Below are positions 11,150 through 23,034 of a DNA stretch of 64,000 nucleotides, in pieces. The stretch is from Podocnemis expansa (Eukaryota > Chordata > Testudines > Podocnemididae), in assembly GCA_007922195.1 (NCBI GenBank), contig ML681992.1, positions 38,425,350 through 38,489,349 on the forward strand, written 5' to 3'. The position numbers were made by a program, and so were the translations under genes. The notes beneath the pieces are model-generated. The model ran no database searches and was not told the origin of the DNA. It saw only the letters and a list, made by a program, of their open reading frames with translations. Each line of letters opens with the position of its first letter. Position 1 is the stretch's first letter.

Positions 11150-11416
11150 AACTTCCAAACTGGCAGCCATGCTAGTCTAGTTTAGCAAAACAAACAAGCA
11201 GTCCTGTGGCAGTTTTAAAGACCAACAAGTTTATTTATTGCATGAGCTTTTGTAGGAGAAAATCCCACTTCGTCAGAAGATTTGAAGATGGGGGTTTTGA
11301 AGATGGGTCACCCATCTTCAAAACATCTGATGAAGAGGGATTTTCTCTCACAAAACCACATGTGGTAAATAAATGTATTAGTCTTTAAAACTACCACAGG
11401 ACTCCTTGTTTGTTTT
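11150..11416. mobile_element. Palindromic Penelope-derived unit with 11 bp TSD
   Basis: Two inverted PLE 3' arms of roughly 115 bp meet at gatgggtcacccatc near 11303. The left arm has gtcctgtggcag and gagaaaatcccacttcgtc. The right arm has gaagagggattttctc and ccacaggactccttg. The unit is flanked by the perfect 11 bp direct repeat taagattttat (11139-11149 and 11417-11427). It has no coding capacity. It is the clearest member of the palindromic class in the window. Confidence 0.8.
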
Positions 11417-11539
11417 TAAGATTTTATGGTATGCCTATAGAAAATAGAAGCCTATGGTAATATACCATTCAGGACACAAGAAATAAGTAAAGTGATGTGT
11501 CACCAACTGCCCTCTATTGAGTTGTCATCATTATCACAG

Positions 11540-12290
11540 CCAGATACAAAATCTATATTTTGCTTTATAGGCTTCTTCAAGATGTATATGATACCAATAT
11601 TTTAGAACTGTTTGAAGGTATATCAGCTATAATCACCAATAATAGTCTCATGTTGATGAAAGATGAACAAAATAGGGTGTTGTGTAGAAAGTCAATGAGG
11701 AACAAATTTGAGGATATTCTGATGACATTGCCTGATAAGGATCTGCAGAAAAGATTCTGTAAGAAATAAATTCCTAGTGAAAGTATGGCTGTCATCAGGT
11801 ATAAGACCTCTATCCGGAATCTTGTCTTCTAGATTCTGTTATTTAGATTATTTGTGTTGAGGGGATATTTGATTCTTATGACTTTATTTTCCAGGAAAAA
11901 AAAAAAAGAAGTATTACACTGAGAACCTTTTTCTGAAAGGTCTGGAAGTACTAGAGGATGTTTCTTTGAGACTGGATGAAAAGATGTTTAGTTGTCATTC
12001 TTCAAAGGAATAGCCCGGGGAACAGTTGTCAGGACGCATTTATTTAATGTCAAGACTTGCCAGACTCAATATTTTCCCTTCAAATAGCTTGAACCCTCTC
12101 ATGCAGATATTTCTTTTGGCCATAAAAAGTAATGGTGAAATTATGAGGTTTGTGAATCTGATTAAATTACAGATACTGACAGTAAAGTCTCTGTTTTATT
12201 GGGCTATTCCCATCTTACCCACTAACCTTTTTGAAGTAAGGATGAAAAGCCACAACTGCTTTTTAAAAACAGAATACTTTTGAGCAAATA
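11540..12290 (+). other. Coding-like stretch of unknown origin
   Basis: A 69-codon frame at about 11560-11769 reads with protein-like composition (for example LELFEGISAIITNN and DILMTLPDKDLQKRF). It follows a pyrimidine-rich ttttgctttatag that resembles a splice acceptor. A second frame, near 11905-12000 (KGLEVLEDVSLRLDEKMF), and a third at 12026-12283 follow. I recognise no family. It may be a decayed transposon gene, a processed pseudogene fragment, or a chance frame in AT-rich DNA. It lies on the strand opposite to DYNC2H1. Confidence 0.3.
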
Positions 12291-12414
12291 CCTATTTACC
12301 TGTTTCTTGAATCTGGTTTCTTAAGTCACTAATGACTCTTAGGAAACCAGATTCAAGAAACAAGTAAATAGAATACTTTCTAGCAAATACCTGTTCTAAG
12401 TCACTAATTACTCT
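12272..12414. repeat. Inverted repeat with 31 bp arms inside a direct duplication
   Basis: Arm one (12293-12323) and arm two (12340-12370) are complementary at 29 of 31 positions around a 16 base loop. The block is bracketed by near-identical direct copies at 12272-12293 and 12371-12392 (gaatactttt... and gaatactttc...). Copies of aagtcactaat lie in the loop and again after the second direct copy. The pattern fits a local template switch during replication. Confidence 0.8.
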
Positions 12415-12784
12415 CCCAGATGTTCTAGATAATGGAAAAAAAAAAACCCAACAACTTCAATTTGGTTAAATTCTTGCACTTCTGAAGCAGATAATTCTCT
12501 TCTTCTTTGGATAAAATGCAAAGGAGAAGGAAGAAACATTTCTTTGATTAATTTTTAACTGATATAAATTTGAGTATTGATGAGTACAATAGTCTTAGCA
12601 CATTTTTAGAGAACTCCCTTTTCTGCAGGGACAAAGAATATGATTAAAGTGACTTAAGGAACAATTAGTTTCTTCCTCATGTCTGGAGAATATGAAAAGA
12701 AAGGTGACTTGTCCTGAGGTTTTGTGCTGTCAGAAGACCTAATAGGTGGGGAAAAGAATGGGATACCAATTTTTTTTTTTGAAT

Positions 12785-13170
12785 CCAGTTATAGTTTTGC
12801 CCTTCACAACTTCACTAGGCAATAAACTCCATAGGTTGACAATGTACTGTGTGAAGAATCACTTTGTTTAGAATCTGCTGCCTATTCATTTAATTGTGTG
12901 ACTCTTGATTCTTCTGTTAACTTCTCCCACACCATTTTATAGCCCAGTATCATATTTCCCTTTAGTTGTCTCTTTTCCATTCTGAATAGTCCCAGTATTT
13001 TTAATCTCCCCTCTAGCAGCTGTTCTATATCCTTAACCATCTTTATTGCTCTCCTCTGCATCTGTTTCTATCTCTAATGTCTTTTTTGAGATGGGGTGAC
13101 CAGAACACCGTGCCGTATACAAGGTATGGTGCACCATGGATTTGAATGGGTCTACAGAAGTGTGCCATAG
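12785..13170 (-). mobile_element. CR1 LINE remnant
   Basis: Reversed CR1 3' coding sequence. Recognisable words on the plus strand include tttgagatggggtgaccaga, tgcaccatggatttgaatgg and ttttccattctgaatagtcc, the complement of the CR1 RT tail. Frames are broken. The copy is old. Confidence 0.7.
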
Positions 13171-13252
13171 TGTACATAAACTTTAATTTGCTTCATCAGA
13201 TATGGAATTTAGATTAACCAGATCTTAAAAAAACAAGGACTTGCATGTTGCC

Positions 13253-14001
13253 AAGATCCAAAGGGGTAGCCATGTTAGGCTAGTTCGGTAAAACAAACAA
13301 ACAAGGAGTCCTGTGGCACTTAAAGACTAACAAATTGATTTATTGCATAAATCAAGGCTTCAAAGATAAGCTACTGAAATTGAATTCATTTGTAAATTTG
13401 GTTGCATTGCTTCAGGACTTAATAGGGACACTGGATTTTTCTCTCATTACAGCAAGTGATTTGACCTCATCTCCCTCTGTGTGCTGTTCCCCCATCTCCG
13501 TGTGCTGTTCCCCAGTGTTTGAATCTTTACAACTGTTGTGATTTGCTGTCACAAAGTGACCTGTTCCCATGACTTACACTTCCCTTCATTTATTTCCTTC
13601 CATTCTGTAAGTTCCCCCATCTTCAAAGTGTCTGATGAAGTGGGATTTTTCTCCCACGAAAGCCCATGCAATAAATAAATTTCATGATTCTATGATTCTA
13701 TTAAATTTATTTATTGCATGAGCTTTCATGGGAGAAAATCCCACTTCATCAGACACGTTGAAGATGGGGGAATGTACAGTATGGGAGGAAATAAATGCAG
13801 GGAAGTGTAAGTCATGGGAACAGGTCACTCTAACAGCAAATCACAACAGTTGTAAAGATTCAAACACTGGGGAAAAGCACACAGAGGGAGATGAGGTCAA
13901 ATCATCTGTTGTAATGAGAGATTTTCTCCCACAAAAGCTCATGCAAAAAAAAAAATGTTAGTCTTTATGTGCCGCAGGACTCCTTGTTGGTTTGTTTTAC
14001 T
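13253..14001. mobile_element. Compound inverted Penelope-like element with a CR1 tail at the joint
   Basis: The left part (13253-13370) starts with the PLE terminus ccaaaggggtagccatg. It runs into the reverse-oriented PLE 3' region (13371-13680), which ends with cccacgaaagcccatgc. After the short joint at 13681-13705 a second PLE end begins in the opposite direction (13706-13920), then flips again to end with gtgccgcaggactccttg at about 13985. The joint contains catgattctatgattcta, the octamer-type tail of CR1 LINEs. A possible target-site duplication uses cttaaaaacaa-like sequence at 13224 and 14000, but it is inexact. No coding capacity. Confidence 0.65.
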
Positions 14002-14485
14002 TAAAAACAATCCCATTTCTAGGTACGGAAAAAGAAAAGGTAACATTTTATTTATTTAGGCCACAAACTGTCAATTCCCTAACCTCTTGCTGTGGTAGAG
14101 GGTGGGGGCCTATAACTATATTTAAAAACATACAGAATGATTGTGATGTCTGAATAGGCACAAGACACAATGTTTTTGTAGGCCATCAGTCAGTTCCATG
14201 CTTAATGAAGTAAGACCCAGTTGTATCCCTTAGTTTTTAACCCAGAGAAGATGGCTGAAGCAGCTTCTGTGGCATTATCATATGTTGATCTCATATTCCT
14301 ATATTATGAATTTAAACAAAGGCATATGATGAAAGGCACAATAACTGCCATTTGCATTAAGCTAGACCACACACAAAACAGCACTGGACTATGCTCTTGG
14401 AGCAGGAAACATATGACCCGTAACATGCTTACAGAATCTTCTCAGAGGTACTGTGGTCACAACCAGATTGAAGTACATTCTAAAA

Positions 14486-14697
14486 CAGGGGTCTCAAACT
14501 CAAATCATCATGAGGACAGCACAGGGCTGCATGAGAACTAGAACATTAGCCTAGAACATTAGTCCAAGGGCTGCACCACTGAAACCTTTTTCTTACAATT
14601 ATATTATAAATATTGGTAACAACTGTGTCATTGCAGGCCGCAGGAAATAGCTTTAGGGGCCGCATGCGGCTCTCAGGCTGCTTGTTTAAGACCTCTG
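14486..14697. mobile_element. hAT MITE with perfect 8 bp TSD
   Basis: Ends are caggggtctcaaac and gtttaagacctctg (inverted, 12 of 14 matching). The 8 bp direct repeat ttctaaaa is present on both sides (14478-14485 and 14698-14705) without mismatch. The interior holds gggctgca and ggccgcatgcggct words typical of GC-cored hAT MITEs. Length 212 bp, noncoding. Confidence 0.85.
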
Positions 14698-14705
14698 TTC
14701 TAAAA

Positions 14706-16954
14706 GGTCAAGGTAAATGCAGATGAGATACATGCCTCTTAGGACACTGCAGCTGATATTCCTACTTTGTCTGGTTAGTCTAAGCAAAGAAAAGACCAGC
14801 CTATCACAAACCAGGTCTGACAAGTAAGTTACCCTGAGGAAGAGTGCTGTACAGTGTAAGGTACCAACTTAGAACCAACATCACCTGGCACCCTAAAATT
14901 CAGTTTTTAAGGTCAGAGAAGCAGAAGAACAGATCCTTTTCTAGTATTTTTTTCTTTTTGTCTTATTGTACTATAGTTGCATGGACTCCCTCAACTAATA
15001 TTCTTGACGTTCCTAACTTTTAAATATGTGAGTGTCAATGTGCATTTAAGTTTGTGTTTAAAGAGCAGCACATGCTTAAATTTAAGTTAAAAAGGGTACT
15101 ATTAATTAGACACCAACCCAAATTCAAAGCAGATCTTACACCAGATCACAAGGTCTCACTCTAGGCTCCTACAGGTGTCAAAGTTAAAATATTCTTCCCA
15201 CAAGAGAAATCATGAGTTGCTCATCACCACTCTATTTAAAGTAGAAAAGGTAGCTGGAAAGGGAGAAGCCAGGGTATATGCCAGTCTATCAACAAGTTCT
15301 TTGAAGGAGTTGAGATATATTTAAGAGCAGAGAAAGAAACTGTACTTCTATTACTGTCCAGATTTAGTATGTGTAATGATCACATATTATATTGATTTCA
15401 CAATTTGATTATTGTGTTGATTTAAACATTTTAATCCCATTTCATGTTATTGCTGATTTATTGATTTATCATTTCAACCTCAGTTCTAGCCTGGATTCAA
15501 TCACTGTATTGTTTCATTCTCAGCAAAAACTCCACAATCCTACTCCCCGCAATTTTAACAACTTTTATATTTATAAAATTAAATTATTCATGGTTGTTAC
15601 CTTTTAAAAATGTATGAGAAGTGTGTATACTCACAGGCAGAATAAATATAGGCAAATACATATAATTGGACAATTCTATCATGAATATAAGTTTAAGTAA
15701 CAGCTTTTTCTTGCTTCCCTCTCTCTGCGCTCAATTGGTTATCACCACCATTGTCTTGTCTAACTCTTAGACTCAGATCATGCAAAGACTGAAGAACAAT
15801 GCTGAAAGTCAGTAGCCTATCCAGTCCATAAAATTAAGCACATGATGAAGTCTTTGCTCTATTGGGACTCACTACTGTAAACTCTTTGGGGTAGAAATCG
15901 TGTGTTTAATCTTAATGGAGGCTGTCTGGCGCACTACTACGCATAGTACAAATAGTTCTACAGATTTTAATTAAAATAAATCATTATATTTATTAAGTAA
16001 CTCCCATTAAACCACCCAATGCATTGCATATAATAATTTAGAAAGCACCGAAGTCTCTTTCCTGATATAGTTGCATTATGCTGTAATTATACATGTGAAA
16101 TTGTGATCTCAAAGGATATAATCCTTTGTTCATTTTGTTTTGCTGACATGAAGGCTCATGAAGACCTCTTTCCCACAGGTGTTCTGATAATACATCTGTA
16201 CTCCACCTTTATGAAATATGTGTCTTTATAAACAGGTTAATATCAAAACAATTTTTAATTAATTACTCCCTCCTCCAAATGGACTATCTTCTTCAACAGG
16301 GGAAAAAAACAAACAAACAAACAAACAAAAAAAAACATCCATACAGAGGCACAAAACACTCAGCTGCTCAAATAATCTAAGAAGGATTCCAAGTAAAATT
16401 CAGACCAATGAATTCAGACAAAACATTTGACAAAACAGTAGCCACAAACAGCTAGAATGCTGTAGAAAATGAGATTTAAAAATGGATTAACTCTATGCTT
16501 TCAAACCTGATGTTAAACTCCACCACTCTACAATCCAGATGAAAAAGAAAAAAAAATCTAATAAACTTTTCCTTACCCCCTCTACTTCTGTCATTAGTAA
16601 TTGCATCCCATCATGTAAGGCATGTAATGAATCCACACGAGAAGGGTGAAGAACAGAATTTCTATTTATGCAAACGACATTTCGCTATATGGCATACCAT
16701 AAAAACAAATTTGCCTAAATGACTGAATTTCACCTTTATCAGATTAAGCTTTGATAACAAACAAAACCAAAAAGCCACCTTATTTAATAAGTAATAAATT
16801 ATGCTCAAAAATCCAGGATCTTGAGCATGTAAATGGAAGAAGAACTTCCAATATTTTGGAAAAAACAAAACACACACAAGTAGTGGGTGGGATTCTTCAA
16901 AGCCCACTCCCCCCCACCCCCCAGCTTGGATTTGCACTACTAAATTCAGAAATT
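14706..16954. other. Intronic stretch, simple repeat only
   Basis: No exon or transposon terminus recognised. An (AAAC)n microsatellite of about five units lies at 16306-16330. Frames at 14221-14541, 15392-15607 and 16662-16937 have no known domains. Confidence 0.45.
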
Positions 16955-17330
16955 CCTAGGCCAGAAGGAATCACTTTGATCAAGTCTGACCTTCTGTAGA
17001 AAATGGGCCATTAAACTTCCCCAAAATAATTTTCTAAAGCATACCTTTTAGAACAACAGCCATTCTTGCTTTTCAAATTATAAATGATGGATACTCCACC
17101 AGAAATCCAGGTAAATTGTTCCAAAGGTTAGTCACTCCCACCGTTAAAATTTTTACAGTTTAATTCCAGTCTGAATTTGTCTAGCTTCAACAGTACCAGT
17201 CCAGTGAGCTACACAGTCTGCTCCTTTAACAATTTTATCAGCTGCAAGTTATCCAGACCTATTGATCTGAAAATGTGTCACTTTAGAAGCTACTATTTAA
17301 CATCTTCCTGAGAAATCTCTTAGGGACTCT
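16955..17330 (-). mobile_element. CR1/L3-type LINE 3' end
   Basis: The plus strand carries the complement of the CR1 tail: ccagaaggaatcactttgat, ggccattaaacttcccc, then ccaggtaaattgttcc and ctgaatttgtctagcttcaa. This matches in order the 3' coding end and 3' UTR of the amniote L3-like CR1 subfamily, also seen at 29885-30300 in the opposite orientation. Confidence 0.75.
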
Positions 17331-18799
17331 TAAAAATACCACGCAGCCTTCACAAATGCAAAAACTTTACATGGCAAAACCAACTTCTGAATCAGCAGAA
17401 TATATTTTTAGAAACAGTTAAGCACAATGTCAAGTCCACTGTTAACAACTGACAAGATGATAACTCTTAAAAGTCATGTCATAGCAACAGTTTGACTCCT
17501 TTTCTGCTGAATATACATGCTACTGAACTATTAACAGGTTAATTCCTATTAGACATTTCTAGCTTAGTTATGAAAGAGAGAAGAATAAACTCAAAACAGA
17601 CAAGACATCAAGACAGCCATCTCAAATATCTAACTCACTTGATGTCAGAGACCAAAAGGAAACTTGGATGCTCATGAATCACACCACATTGCTACAATAC
17701 TGCAAAAGCACTTTGTTCAGATGATGGACAACACACACAAATCCAGACTAAGATGTTGGTTAAAACACATACCAAAACCAAACCAAACCAAACCAAAACC
17801 CAACAAACTGTCAAATTGCAGTATCCACCCAGTAGTACACAAAAACACAGGCATCTGATGTCCAATAGCTTGCTCTAACTGCTCTTATGAGATTAAAACT
17901 AGTTTAAAGAAGAATAACCTGACTTAGATTGACACTGATTTCAGATATGAAACTTAAAATTATTCTCCTAAAATATATCCATCCCAAGAAATAAGATAAG
18001 ATTTTGTAAATACTTCCAATCAGGACACTGTTTCCAAACCAGACTGGACTAGACTGATGAGCCAATATTAAAATCTGAAAATAAATTGCATAAATTCAGA
18101 AAAGAAAGCATATAAAATTGACTACCTCTAAATATCTTAGAACAGTGATACTAGAGAAATCTCAGAACATAAAATAAAAATAAGAAAATTTCTATAATAA
18201 ATATCTTCAGATCAGATGAGATTAAAATACACAAAGCACTACATCTCTATCAGGGAAATAAATCCAATGGAAACAAATTGCAGGACCCATCAACACCCAA
18301 GTAATCACCAATAAAATTAAATTAACCACCCAAACTCTGCTGGAGAGGATTTTGGCAACTAGGTCATATAATACTTTTCTGGGGCGGAACACCCATATTG
18401 TCATCATACTAAAAAATTATGATATTTGATATATGGTACATTGATTAAACTCGTCTATTACCTAAAGATGCATTCTTTCAAAAAACGAAGAAATACTTAT
18501 TCAGAATATCAATGGCAGGAAGGAGAAAGGAATCACCACACCACAAAGAAAGTTTCTACAGTTATTCATTAAACAGAAGTCAAGAAGATTATGGAACAGA
18601 TAAATACTCAAAATTAGATATTTTGAAGTATTTCCCTTCAGCCAATAAGGCACTTACAAAAGTGATTAATCATCCTAGCAACAGTAGTTCTTCTAGATGG
18701 CTGCTCACGTGGCCTCTGATTCTAGCAAGATGTGCTTCTGTGACATGCAAACTTGGAATCTTTTAGCCACACATGTCCACTGGGTTTGTCTATCCACCC
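17331..18799. other. AT-rich intronic stretch
   Basis: A short (AACCA)n-type run occurs at 17775-17800. No exon or transposon terminus was recognised. Frames at 17664-17858, 18222-18407 and 18512-18766 have no domain support. Confidence 0.45.
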
Positions 18800-21002
18800 T
18801 CCTTTATGTCAGATGCTGAGATTAGTGGGCAATAAAGGTATGTGGTCGCAACTGTCCCACGCTTCCTTTCAGTATTTCAGAAATCTACAGTTAAGATGGT
18901 AAAAAGGCAGGGAATGTGGGCCATTATATCATGAAATACATTGTGTTCCAAAACAGATGGTGGTGGTGGGGATGCCAGAGGGGTAGAAACAGGTGGTCTA
19001 GCTTTCATAAGCCTGAGCAGGTCCAGGAGACCTGGACAGAGCAGACATTGGGAGAGGGTAAGAATCTCTACCACTGTCATATCCAACAGAGCAGCTGTGA
19101 CCAAGGGCCAAGGGACCTTAGCTTGTGAATCAAGACCTATTCAAGATGACAGTGAAAATGTCTCCAGGTCACTTAGACCAAATCTCTACAAATGGATGCT
19201 CTGATCCCAAAGTCTGGAGCATGGAGGGAGAAAAGGATTCCTCCTAAGGTCAACAAGGAACAAAGAACAACCTCATATGGGTGTTAATTCTCCTTCAGAT
19301 AAGAGGAAGCCCCAAATGATTCATTGTTGGAATCTCCATATCCCTCAGTATTGAGGATGCTGTTCCAATTTGTTGGCCCTGGAAGAATTTGGACAAAGAA
19401 CCATGACCTCCCACTTTCCTCAATGCTGGCTATGGGCTAAAAATACTCTTCATTGCACACTACCTGGAAAGATTCCATTCTGTTATAAAACATTCAGTTT
19501 TGTCTTGAATTTCTCTCCACCGGGTAATGTAGCTCCACAACCGGTACTGTGGATGTCAGGAATTACACAGAGAGTTCCTGGCATGTTATGTGAGAGCATC
19601 CGCTCACAGCATATTCACATGTGCCCCTGGTTTGGATTGCTCTATGCCTCCCCCCTGCCTCCTTTGAAGTGTCTTGTGTGCACAAGGAATTGTTCCAGCA
19701 GGTATGATGAAGAACTCAGGGACCTCAACCATGCCTGAGTGGTGAAAAAGGAGCAAGAGGGTGAGAGTTGCTCCTTACATCCTCCCACAACTTATATTGT
19801 CATAGAAAAGCAGGACATGATCTGTCCCTTTAAGTGATCCCTGGTGTGGGTGGAGGGTGTTGGCTCTCCCTTGCTGTTAGTCCCCAAGGGAGGCTACACC
19901 TACTAGCTGCTACATCCTTAAGGGAGGGTTCAGCAAAAGAGGGAAGATCAGCGATTCTGGGCCTCATCAGCTTCGTTTGGCAATCCCAATGCCTTGGGCT
20001 CCAGCCCTGAGGCAGGCAAGCAAGCTGTCTGTGGCCCGGACCCTCAGACAGGCTGGGGAAAAACACAGTACCTAGTCTGTGACCCTATGCTGGGCAAGCA
20101 AACAACCTCAGACCATGCCATTAGGCAGGGTGGCTCAGGCACAGTAAACAATCTCTAGCCCTGGGTAGGATGAACATACAGTCTGAAGTCTAGAACCTCA
20201 GGCAGGGCAGAGTAGGCAATGTAAACAGTCTATAACCCTAAGGCAGGGCAAGCAAACAGTCTAAGGTCAAGGGAGCAGCACAGGCCAAGAGGTGATTACC
20301 CCAGGACTGGGGTGATAAGGTGAGAAAAGGGGACACAGGTCCACCTGACTCCATTGCGTTCGAGCCCAGGGACCTCGCAGTGGTGGGGCACCCTGCCACT
20401 TAGTCGTCAGTGCTCCAGCCAAAATTCAGATGTAACTGTATGCCATGACACAACCAAACTGCCATCTGGCTTCCCTAGGCTCTTTCCTGTCTCCCTTCCC
20501 TGAACTACCTGGTTTTCAGAGTCAATCCTCAGCCTCCTCAGGGTACTCAGCTGGGAAAAGCTCCACAGTCCTTTGACATCATCAACCAGTAGCAGGTCCA
20601 GCAACTCCTCAAGATCACTGGTGGATGACAACTCCTCTATGTCGCAAGGTCCAGGTATCTCCTCTGGTTCTCAGGAAGTAGGTTGCTCTGGCAATTCTTC
20701 CAGGTTGTAGGATTCAGAAGTTCTGGCAGGTCTTCAGGGAGAAAGCCAGTATGCAGTCCTAGAAGTTTCTCCTTAAGGTAGTGGCCAGGATCAGGTTCTA
20801 GCACCCAGGGAAAGATGCATCTTCTCCTTTGGCTACTCACTCCTACCTGAGCTGAAAGACCACCATTTATACTTTTCCTTCTTGTTCCACCTCTCTGCTT
20901 TTTGTCAAGTGAGTGTAGACTTCTTGATTCCACCCCCCAGAGGGGGTATAGCCCTCCCCTGCTGTCAATCTCTGAGACAGGCCATGCCTCCTGGCTGTTA
21001 CA
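18800..21002 (-). mobile_element. Candidate LTR-type element with two related LTR-like starts
   Basis: Read on the minus strand, a TG-initiated block begins at 21002 (tgtaacagccaggaggc). A related block, roughly 70 percent alike over 52 bp, begins at 19914 (tgtagcagctagtaggt). The first is followed about 130 bp on by a TATA-like gtataaatgg. This suggests two diverged LTRs about 1.09 kb apart, or a duplicated segment. No gag or pol domain was recognised in the short interior, and the outer border near 18800 is a guess. Confidence 0.35.
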
Positions 21003-23034
21003 GACAGTTCCCTATTAAACAAACAATACTCGTGTGATTACCCAACGGTAAGAATTACGCACCAAATACCTATGACCCTACTAACTTTATGTATTAAAAC
21101 ATTGGCAATAATGATTTATAGATTTATCAGAGTATGGCAATGTCGCACTGTGTACAAAACTTGTGTTCTTAATTGTGTAACTGTATAACTCTAATGTCTG
21201 TCTGTCTAACTAAAACTTTTGTAATACTGTTATGAAGGGGCCACGGTGGAAACAGAAGTGAAACGCATTTGCAGTAAAACAACAAAACTTAGCCCATATA
21301 GATTTTCAGTGTCTTCATTATTCTTATTACACACACACACACACACCCACACACACCTCTGTTTTGCTGTTCATTTGAACTCTGTAAACTTACTAAAGTC
21401 CAGATAATGCTTTTTACTCCCCTTTCCTCTGCCTTGCCGTACAAAGACATTACACTTCTTACCCTTGGATGCTGTAACTCATTAATACAATTACACCGGG
21501 ATTCCTCTTGGATCCATCAATACCATCCATTAAATTGATAAGAACATTTCCATACCTCTGGAACAGAGAGGGCTACCTATGCAGCACTAAAAACTATTAA
21601 TGCTCTGACTAGCAATATTTAAGATGATCAAAGCTGCTCATATACCTTACACAAGAGAAATGTAACGTTTATGTGAAAACACTGCTTTTGTTTTTTAAAG
21701 TAAAACTGCTTAACGCCCTATAAATCACTGTCTTATATAAGCATTAGTAATATAGTAGGACATTTACTGTGAAGATCCCATGACTCTGCAGTATGCTGCA
21801 TTGTGCTGCAGCAAATTGTTATCTTCTACAACACAGTCATGCTGCAGCAGTAAAAAATTTCTAATGTTCTATCCAAAACTCTAAAATATGCTGAGGTGTA
21901 AACATTTTAAAAGTGATTGAGTGGTTGTCACAGAAAGGCCACATAAAGCCAACACTTTTATTAATCTCTCAAGTGTCCTGTCTTTTGTTAAACTGCAAAT
22001 TTCATAAAGAAAATTAGATACCAATTATTTCACAGACTCACTGCCAATACTTACTGTTTATTTAATAATGTACATCCTGTACTATCTTAAATATTTGTTC
22101 AAAAACTGCTCAGAAACAATGGAGCATGATATATTACAACTTCTGATTTACAAATCAGCCAAGAATGAAGACTTTAAAAAAGCTGCTAGTTAAATCAATG
22201 GACAGCAATTTTTAAAAAGAGATTACAAATACTTCTTTAATTGAAGAAAAATCCTATCCACACAGCCAATTAAGTAGACTTCCACGGTTCTTCTGTGGCT
22301 CTTTCCACAGCACAGAAAAGGGATATTAATGAATACAAGCAACTTAAGGCCTAATCTACACTGCCATGCTGGGTTGATATGAGTGGTTTTCCTCAGGGAC
22401 CCAGTTGAAAAAAAATAATTTATGCCCATGACCCAACAATTACATCTTTGAGCAATGCATTGCAGTCTTCTGGCAATGGCAGCAGGTGTGCTGTGACCCA
22501 GTGCTGGGGGTCTGCGAACCAGTACTAGGTCCTGACCCTAAGTTTGAAAACCATTGAGATAGACTAATTATGTTATGTAACTAGAGCATCTCAAGTCATC
22601 ATACATATGTCTATGAAGTGAGGTGTCTTCATGTTGCTACGCTGGTGGGAAAGCATCTCCCCTCAATGCTACCTTCTGCTGCCTTCTTGGGAAGTGGACT
22701 CATTCAGTTGACAGAAGTCAATGGATTCAGAAACTGTCACAGCTTTCTTGCCACAACTAAGGAAAATCTCTGATTTTATTCTTGTTTGCTGGCTAGACTA
22801 AAAAAAAATCCAAAAAAAAAAAAAAGTGTTTTGCATCAAACAAAAACTGAATTTTCAGCTTTTCCTTGATGAAAGAAGCAACCAAAAGTATCTCTGGAAG
22901 ATCTTAAATAAAAGGCACTAAAAATAAACATTTTTAAGTAGCATGTCTCCAATATCTTGCATTCAAGAGTTTTAAAAGAGCTGGTTAGGGAACTTGCTGT
23001 ACTGTTAATGCTGATACCCAATAAGTCTGAGAGC
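21003..23034. other. Intronic stretch with a CA repeat and a hAT-like end
   Basis: A short (CA)n microsatellite lies at 21329-21357. Around 22536-22556, aagtttgaaaaccattgag resembles the right end of a MER5-like hAT element, but the left end was not found. No exon recognised. Long AT-rich parts are unassigned. Confidence 0.45.

Noticed and set aside
20407..20933. Two adjacent minus-strand frames as a small gene
   Set aside because: They lie in an LTR-like stretch, lack known domains, and are separated by stops. Kept only as part of the candidate LTR element.
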